Shown in pieces: positions 59,528-64,000 of a stretch of DNA of 64,000 nucleotides (the stretch's first letter is position 1; each line of letters starts with the position of its first letter). The DNA comes from UBA3951 sp050952125. Its GTDB lineage: Bacteria; Bacillota; Sulfobacillia; Fermentithermobacillales; Fermentithermobacillaceae. A model generated the notes under the pieces. That model searched no databases. It saw nothing but the letters and a program-made list of their open reading frames with translations, and was not told the DNA's origin. The position numbers were made by a program, and so were the translations under genes. Where the stretch lies: contig JBMNKK010000003.1 of NCBI GenBank assembly GCA_050952125.1, positions 868,001 to 932,000 on the forward strand, in the 5' to 3' direction.

Positions 59528-60640
59528 TTAGCACTCCCCCTCGGCACAAGTTTCAACGCTGCTTAACAGAGTTTTCACCAGTTCGCGCTTCTCCCATAAA
59601 GCGCACCCTCCCTTTCCATCGTCAAGCACGCCATGGTTATCGCGGATACGCTCCAGAAATCGGGATTGCAGCGCATCTCTGAGCGGCAGGTTTGCGACCG
59701 AGGTGTCTGAGTAGGGGGCAAAGGGACAAGGCTCCAAATCGCCTGACGGACTAATGTGCACAAACCCGCGGCCGGCTGCCAGGCAGCCTCCCAGCTTTCC
59801 TTCATCCCCCGGAAAGCCTATGAACACCGCAGCGTATTTCCCGCGCAATTCATCCATCTTGAGGGAAATAGACTGCGACTGAGCCTTACTCAGAATCCAG
59901 CCATCGGTACCTTCCTTTACGGGAACGTATTCGACGTAGAAAAATGCCCTGCATCCTCCCGAGTTCAGATTGCCAACGAAGTGGTCGGAAGTAACCACCT
60001 CGATGTTCTCGCGAGTTACCGTGATGGAAGCGCCAAAGAAAACGCCTCTCTTCTTCAAGACGCCGGCGGCGGTCAACAAGCGGTCGTACACCCCGGCGCC
60101 ACGGCGACCGTCAGTCATGGCTCTATAGCCCTCAATGCTGAGCACGGGGATAATGTTCCTGTGCTCGGCAAACCAAGAAACCATCTCCTCGTCCACCAGC
60201 AACCCGTTAGTGAACACGGGGAATAGGATCTCAGGGTACTTTGCGGCCGTTTCCAGCACTTCTTTCCGGACCAGCGGCTCTCCGCCCGCAAGAAGGATAA
60301 TCGATATGCCCAAATCTCGAGCCTCTGAGAACACCTTCCGCCAATTGTCCGCACTCATCTCGGGCTTCGGAGGACGGGCCTGAGCGCGAGCATAACACCC
60401 CGCGCACCCAAGATTACAGCGTGATGTAATGCTGGCTATCATGAAAGGAGGGATATGGATTCCCGCAGATGCGGCAGCAGCGGACCTCAATTCTGCAGCA
60501 CGCTTCTGCCATATGGCGGTTTTTGCCAGGAAAGTAAGGAGAGACGGGCTGGGAGAGATTCTCATCATGTCGCGAACAATTCCCTCTATACCAGCACTCA
60601 AGAGACGGGCTAGATCCGAACCGTTGGGTGTCGTATCCAC
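59528..60640 (-). CDS. Radical SAM protein
   Basis: A 370-residue radical SAM enzyme: CNLGCAGCYARAQ provides the C-x3-C-x2-C cluster ligands near residue 72, with ILLAGGEPLVRKEVLETAA as the SAM-binding GGEP motif. A C-terminal part has cysteines (LGGCLAAGRGFVHISPSG, LEPCPFAP, KGGCALWEKRE) that could bind a further cluster (SPASM-like). Substrate unknown. GTG 60640 is preferred since GGAGG lies 9 bases upstream; the frame is open 27 bases further. It precedes msrAB and follows the lipoprotein gene, all on the minus strand. Confidence 0.88.
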   Translation of the reverse strand: MDTTPNGSDLARLLSAGIEGIVRDMMRISPSPSLLTFLAKTAIWQKRAAELRSAAAASAGIHIPPFMIASITSRCNLGCAGCYARAQARPPKPEMSADNWRKVFSEARDLGISIILLAGGEPLVRKEVLETAAKYPEILFPVFTNGLLVDEEMVSWFAEHRNIIPVLSIEGYRAMTDGRRGAGVYDRLLTAAGVLKKRGVFFGASITVTRENIEVVTSDHFVGNLNSGGCRAFFYVEYVPVKEGTDGWILSKAQSQSISLKMDELRGKYAAVFIGFPGDEGKLGGCLAAGRGFVHISPSGDLEPCPFAPYSDTSVANLPLRDALQSRFLERIRDNHGVLDDGKGGCALWEKRELVKTLLSSVETCAEGEC

Positions 60641-60695
60641 TGGGCTATTCCTCCACTCTCCCGCCATCTTCCATGCCCAAGGCGAACTGATGGCG

Positions 60696-61118
60696 TCATC
60701 TCGAACCTTCGGAGTTCTTCTCGATACCGATTTTTACGTCGTACCGGCCACTGGCCCCGTCCCCGTTGAGGCTGACTGCGTACTTGCCGGCGACAGGTGC
60801 GTCTATCACAAACTTGCCTGAGGTATCACCTACAGTGCCTTCCTCACGCTCCAGTTCCCCGTTCGGACCTGTAACGCAAATGGCTAGAGAACCCTTCTTC
60901 AGTGACATGCTGTAGTCGACGGTAAGGACCTCTCCGGCCTTAAGATCAAATGATTGCCCCTTGGTACCCTGAAAGTAAGCGAACTTGGCCGACATCTTGC
61001 CCTCGCTAGATGACGAAACCCACCCAATCCTGATGGAACAACCCGAAAGCATGAGGGCTAGAATTAAGGTCAGGAGTACGGCTAGAACTTCGAGCGATGT
61101 ACGGGTAAGTTTTCTCAT
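60696..61118 (-). CDS. Lipoprotein of unknown function
   Basis: A 140-residue secreted lipoprotein with a basic N terminus (MRKLTRTSLEV), hydrophobic core and lipobox LMLSGCS (Cys near residue 27). The mature part is beta-rich (SFDLKAGEVLTVDYSMSLKK, GKFVIDAPVAGKYAVSLNG) and resembles a small beta-sandwich. No known domain recognised. ATG with GGAGG 7 bases upstream. Confidence 0.82.
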   Translation of the reverse strand: MRKLTRTSLEVLAVLLTLILALMLSGCSIRIGWVSSSSEGKMSAKFAYFQGTKGQSFDLKAGEVLTVDYSMSLKKGSLAICVTGPNGELEREEGTVGDTSGKFVIDAPVAGKYAVSLNGDGASGRYDVKIGIEKNSEGSR

Positions 61119-61445
61119 TTGGAGGCCTCCTAAGTCAGCGCCAATCTCCGTGGAGATCGAGCGCCTCCGCTAAGCACTACAAGGAGTGTTACGCATGAGA
61201 AGGGGCGGGGTATCAAGCAAATCGTGGTCTGCTTGCGGGCGCAGCCGGCGGTTCTCAGCCGGCAGCCTTAGACGCGGCGGTTGACCGGTTGACATAACCA
61301 GTTCACTTTGCGTTATTCGCAACGTTTTTTGGGCTTTCGTTGCGATTTTGCAGTGGGGCGCTGCAAAATCGCATAGTTGACAAGATTCGCGTAGTGTTTT
61401 TCGCAAAGAAATGCTGCCGCACCAACCCTCGCGCCCACCATGCTA
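61119..61445. other. Non-coding stretch with nested inverted repeats
   Basis: No gene is supported between the lipoprotein start and the MerR promoter. CGCAACG/CGTTGCG (61318-61324 and 61338-61344) and the perfect 13-bp hairpin TGCGATTTTGCAG/CTGCAAAATCGCA (61341-61353 and 61361-61373) overlap by four bases, so they exclude each other. Both are enclosed by CTTTGCG (61306-61312) and CGCAAAG (61402-61408). TTGACA at 61289 has no good -10 behind it. Confidence 0.6.
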
Positions 61446-61476
61446 TTGACCCTCACGTTACGTGATAGTCTAACAT
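61446..61476 (+). promoter_or_regulatory. MerR-type promoter with operator in a 19-bp spacer
   Basis: TTGACC (61446-61451) and TAACAT (61471-61476) are separated by 19 bases, the over-long spacer that MerR family activators correct by DNA distortion. Within the spacer lies the perfect inverted repeat TCACGT-T-ACGTGA (61453-61465). It directly precedes the regulator gene, so autoregulation is very likely. Confidence 0.85.
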
Positions 61477-61498
61477 CATCCCCGAAGGAGGTGTTCTT

Positions 61499-62266
61499 GT
61501 GGAATACACGGTCAAGGCAGCAGCAGACTTCGCGGGGATTACAGTTCGAACGCTGCATCATTACGATGAGATAGGCCTCCTAAAGCCCTCCCGCCTCTCA
61601 CCCTCGGGATACCGACTGTACACCATGGACGACCTGGAGAGGCTGCAGCAGATAATGTTCTTCAGGGAACTAGGGCTTGACCTCCGGGCGATTAAGGACA
61701 TCTTGAGCAGCCCGGATTTCGACCGCAGGTCTGCCCTGCTACGCCACAAGGAACTCCTGGTAGCGAAAGAGGAGCGGATTAGGCGCCTTATCCGTTCCAT
61801 AGACAGGACCCTAGACTCGATTGAAAGGGGAATTCCGATGGGCGAAAAAGATCTGTTCGCCGGATTCGACCAGACCAAGTATGAGGAAGAAGCACGCCAG
61901 CGCTGGGGTGGCAGCAAAGAATACGAGGAATCTGTCCGGAAGGTATCGGAGTACACAAAAGAAGACTGGGTTGCCATCCAAACTGAGACGGGACAGGTGC
62001 TGAGAGGGTTGGCCGCGCTGATGGAAGAAGACCCTGCAGACCCGGGAGTCCAGGATCTCGTCCGCAGGCACCACAAGATCATCAACGATTGGTTCTATAC
62101 GTGCTCAACGTGCATCTACCGCAGTCTCGCGGACACGTATGCGGAAGATGAGCGCTTCGCCCAGAATTACGAGAGAGTGCGCCCGGGGCTGGCCGAGTTC
62201 ATGAGAAGGGCAATGCACGTATACTGCGACAACCTGGAAGGGACAGCCGGTTCCGAAACACGCTAA
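61499..62266 (+). CDS. MerR family transcriptional regulator with TipAS-type ligand domain
   Basis: The N-terminal helix-turn-helix is typical of MerR (VKAAADFAGITVRTLHHYDE, GLLKPSRLSPSGYRLYTMDD), followed by a dimerisation coiled coil (residues ~75-115). The C-terminal half (from GFDQTKYEEEARQRWGGSKE to LAEFMRRAMHVYCDN) matches the TipAS antibiotic-recognition domain, which binds thiopeptides and other drugs. GTG start with GGAGG 7 bases upstream. Its own promoter has a 19-bp spacer with an inverted repeat. No efflux gene lies immediately beside it, so the regulon may be only itself or distant genes. Confidence 0.93.
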   Translation: MEYTVKAAADFAGITVRTLHHYDEIGLLKPSRLSPSGYRLYTMDDLERLQQIMFFRELGLDLRAIKDILSSPDFDRRSALLRHKELLVAKEERIRRLIRSIDRTLDSIERGIPMGEKDLFAGFDQTKYEEEARQRWGGSKEYEESVRKVSEYTKEDWVAIQTETGQVLRGLAALMEEDPADPGVQDLVRRHHKIINDWFYTCSTCIYRSLADTYAEDERFAQNYERVRPGLAEFMRRAMHVYCDNLEGTAGSETR

Positions 62267-62294
62267 GGACAAAACCCCGAGTAAGGACGAAAGA

Positions 62295-62333
62295 GACGGC
62301 TAGTCTGCACTGAATGGCGCAAGACTAGCCGTC
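62295..62333. terminator. Bidirectional terminator
   Basis: GACGGCTAGTCT and AGACTAGCCGTC form a perfect 12-bp stem around a 15-base loop, between the convergent MerR and aminotransferase genes. Confidence 0.8.
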
Positions 62334-62363
62334 GACCGGTCTATGCCGGAGATCAAACTCCCG

Positions 62364-63623
62364 CTAGCTCTTCAGTTCCTCCATCGACTCTATGAACCGC
62401 TCAACTTCCTCTCGGGTGGTGTACGGCGCGAGCCCGATCCTAACCCAAGACCCGGAGGCCCTGATTCCGAGAAGCATAGCCAGCGTAGTGGCGTAGAAGT
62501 CGCCGCACGCAACGTAGAGGGCTTTCCTGAGAGCATGCAGACAGACATCGCGCGGAGCCATGCCCTTCACCCGGAAAGCTATCGTCGGAGTCTTCTTGAC
62601 GTCATCCGGTGCGGCATACACCTTGAAGCCGGGGATTGCCCCCAGCCTCTCCCTCGTCCACTTGGCGAGAGCGTCTTCGTGCTCCTCAATCTTCTCCATG
62701 GCTGAACGTATCTTTTCGCGGGTCGTCGAGCCCTCTCCAAGGCTGGCGATGAACTTGACCGCCCCTTCCGCTCCCGCAATTCCCTCGTGGTTGAGCGTAC
62801 CGGTCTCGATCTTGTCGGGGCGCTCGGTGAGCTGTGGAAGAACCTTATAGGCCTCAATGCTGTCGAAGAGATCCGCTTTGATTGAGGCCACCCCAAGGTG
62901 CGGTCCGAAAGCCTTGTACGGTGAGAAGAGTATAGCGTCAGCGTGGAGAGCTTCTCTGTCTATGAAGAGATGAGGGGTCGCGTGGACTGCGTCAACAACA
63001 ACTTTAGCCCCAACGGCGTGAGCAGCGTCCGCCACTTTTCTTACGTCGTTGACGGTTCCAACGACGTTTGAGGCCAAGCCAATCGCGACAACCTTCGTTC
63101 TGGGAGTTAGTAGGTTGGGAAGATCGCTTAGGTCAAGCGTCAGGGTCTCTAGATTAACCTTTATCCATCGAGCTTTGCCGCCCTTATCTTCCACTGCCGA
63201 CACCCAAGGATCGACGTTGGCTCTGTGGTCGAGCTCGGTCACGACTACCTCGTCGCCCTCGCGCCAATCCCTGGACATCGCTCTGGCAAGCGTGAAGGTC
63301 AGCGTGGTCATGTTGGCGCCGAATGCGATCTCGTCCGGTTGACCACCTAGAAGGTCGGCCATAGCGGCGCGGGCTCTAAGCAGCAGCGTATCGGTCTCGA
63401 CGCCGGTGGCAAAGACTCCGTGGACGTTGGCTGATCCTCTGATAAGGTAGTTGGCCATTGCCTCAATGGCTGTATCTGCGGCCTGAGAGCCGCCGGGGCC
63501 ATCGAGAAACGCGACAGGCATTCCGTTTTCGGTTCTGCGCAATGCGGGAAAACGTCTTCTTACTGCCTCAACATCGTAACGCGGCTTACCGAGGGACTGT
63601 TCTGCCGTAAGGGTCTTCGCCAA
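62364..63623 (-). CDS. Class V aminotransferase, cysteine desulfurase-like
   Basis: A 419-residue fold-type I PLP enzyme near the SufS/CsdA group: FLDGPGGSQAADTAIEAM, TELDHRANVDPWV (PLP stacking His region), VDAVHATPHLFID (PLP aspartate) and the PLP lysine in ILFSPYKAFGPHLG. The active-site cysteine loop of true desulfurases is not convincing: the best candidate is YVACGDFYATTL. It is not beside suf genes, so a different C-S lyase or aminotransferase activity is possible. TTG start with AGAGG upstream. Confidence 0.88.
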   Translation of the reverse strand: MAKTLTAEQSLGKPRYDVEAVRRRFPALRRTENGMPVAFLDGPGGSQAADTAIEAMANYLIRGSANVHGVFATGVETDTLLLRARAAMADLLGGQPDEIAFGANMTTLTFTLARAMSRDWREGDEVVVTELDHRANVDPWVSAVEDKGGKARWIKVNLETLTLDLSDLPNLLTPRTKVVAIGLASNVVGTVNDVRKVADAAHAVGAKVVVDAVHATPHLFIDREALHADAILFSPYKAFGPHLGVASIKADLFDSIEAYKVLPQLTERPDKIETGTLNHEGIAGAEGAVKFIASLGEGSTTREKIRSAMEKIEEHEDALAKWTRERLGAIPGFKVYAAPDDVKKTPTIAFRVKGMAPRDVCLHALRKALYVACGDFYATTLAMLLGIRASGSWVRIGLAPYTTREEVERFIESMEELKS

Positions 63624-63640
63624 GATTTATCGCCTCTCTT

Positions 63641-63669
63641 GAATAGCTATTCAGTCGACAGCTATTCAG
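63641..63669 (-). promoter_or_regulatory. Palindrome and direct repeat before the aminotransferase gene
   Basis: GAATAGCTATTC (63641-63652) is a perfect 12-base palindrome, and AGCTATTCAG occurs twice (63645-63654 and 63660-63669) with a 15-base period. The elements are 18-46 bases upstream of the TTG start and may be an operator. Confidence 0.4.
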
Positions 63670-63794
63670 GGAGGGAAGGCCGGATTCCTGCTTTCGTGGA
63701 TTACAGTCACTCAGGCACGCGTCCGCATGGTCCCCGGCGATCGGCGATTCCGAACACTCGGCGACCACGCCATTGCCGGTCCTATGGCTATCCC

Positions 63795-64000
63795 TTACTT
63801 CTCCGCCTCACTCTTCTTCGAAGCCGACTTCACGCCGGAACCGTGCCGCGTCCTGGCTTTCACACGGCCCCCGTACCCCAACGGGGCATCCAAAGGCATG
63901 TGCTTGAACTCGGCGACAAGCTGGGATGTCCTTATCGCGAGCGGCTCCTCAAGGCGCCAGTAAGAGTATTCGATGTACTTCTCCACAATGTCGTATCCCA
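63795..64000 (-). CDS. C-terminal end of an unidentified protein (5' end outside window)
   Basis: The frame is open from the right edge to a stop at 63795 and gives about 67 residues, ending in a basic, low-complexity tail (VKSASKKSEAEK). Before it are GYDIVEKYIEYSYWRLEEPL and RTSQLVAEFKHMPLDAPLGY. I do not recognise the family. An internal GTG is in frame but the reading frame continues past it, so the gene probably extends beyond the window. Confidence 0.6.
   Translation of the reverse strand, partial: GYDIVEKYIEYSYWRLEEPLAIRTSQLVAEFKHMPLDAPLGYGGRVKARTRHGSGVKSASKKSEAEK

Noticed and set aside
61119..61445. Small protein-coding gene
   Set aside because: Frames of 62-82 codons exist on both strands but lack ribosome binding sites and run through strong hairpins.
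62364..63623. SufS cysteine desulfurase proper
   Set aside because: The PLP motifs fit, but the active-site cysteine loop is not convincing and no suf genes are adjacent.
1..64000. tRNA or rRNA genes, IS elements, prophage
   Set aside because: No tRNA arm pattern such as GTTCGAATC in a cloverleaf context, no transposase or integrase frames and no phage structural genes were seen.

Overview
The window reads as chromosomal DNA of a moderately GC-rich anaerobic member of the Bacillota (Clostridia or a related deep class). The evidence is strong GGAGG ribosome binding sites, many GTG/TTG starts, two T-box leaders, a class II (B12) ribonucleotide reductase with NrdR, split iron-sulfur serine dehydratase (sdaAA/sdaAB), a short hybrid cluster protein, YhaO/YhaN-type nuclease genes and a CoA-dehydratase activase. 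No rRNA, tRNA, CRISPR array, insertion sequence or prophage was recognised. Most genes lie on the minus strand.

Left part (1-15 kb): nrdJ (cut by the edge), nrdR, a thioesterase and an OsmC protein; then a 3-methyladenine DNA glycosylase facing an alpha/beta hydrolase. Those two genes overlap at their 3' ends, and each carries a 9-bp tandem repeat array inside the coding region; the hydrolase also runs through a 30-bp tandem repeat block. YhaO/YhaN, a 2-hydroxyacyl-CoA dehydratase activase with a duplicated partner, and an ECF sigma / anti-sigma / PspC / LiaF-like envelope stress operon follow.

Middle (15-41 kb): a cysteine-rich repetitive coiled-coil protein, D-aminoacylase, AlaX, nitroreductase, ABC-F, glutamate dehydrogenase with a small unknown gene, a soluble two-component system, a nitrosative-stress type set (hcp, an Rrf2 regulator, a DUF438-hemerythrin protein), serine dehydratase, a GNAT enzyme, a three-gene ABC-2 exporter, a DUF2161 nuclease-fold protein, a GAF/HD-GYP protein, a lone PilT, a MATE exporter and RsgA. 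RsgA is preceded by a strong promoter and a leader with competing helices.

Right part (41-64 kb): an M81 (MlrC-like) protein and a four-gene membrane operon of unknown function (one product DUF6754-like), the best candidate here for an undescribed system. Next comes a proline operon under a T-box in which ProC and ProB are one polypeptide, followed by ProA. After it are a DEAD-box helicase with an altered motif III, homoserine dehydrogenase under a second T-box, an ABC exporter, a VapC remnant, MurI, an FMN-binding protein, hemolysin III, MsrAB, a radical SAM protein, a lipoprotein, a MerR/TipAS-type regulator with a textbook 19-bp-spacer promoter, and a class V aminotransferase.
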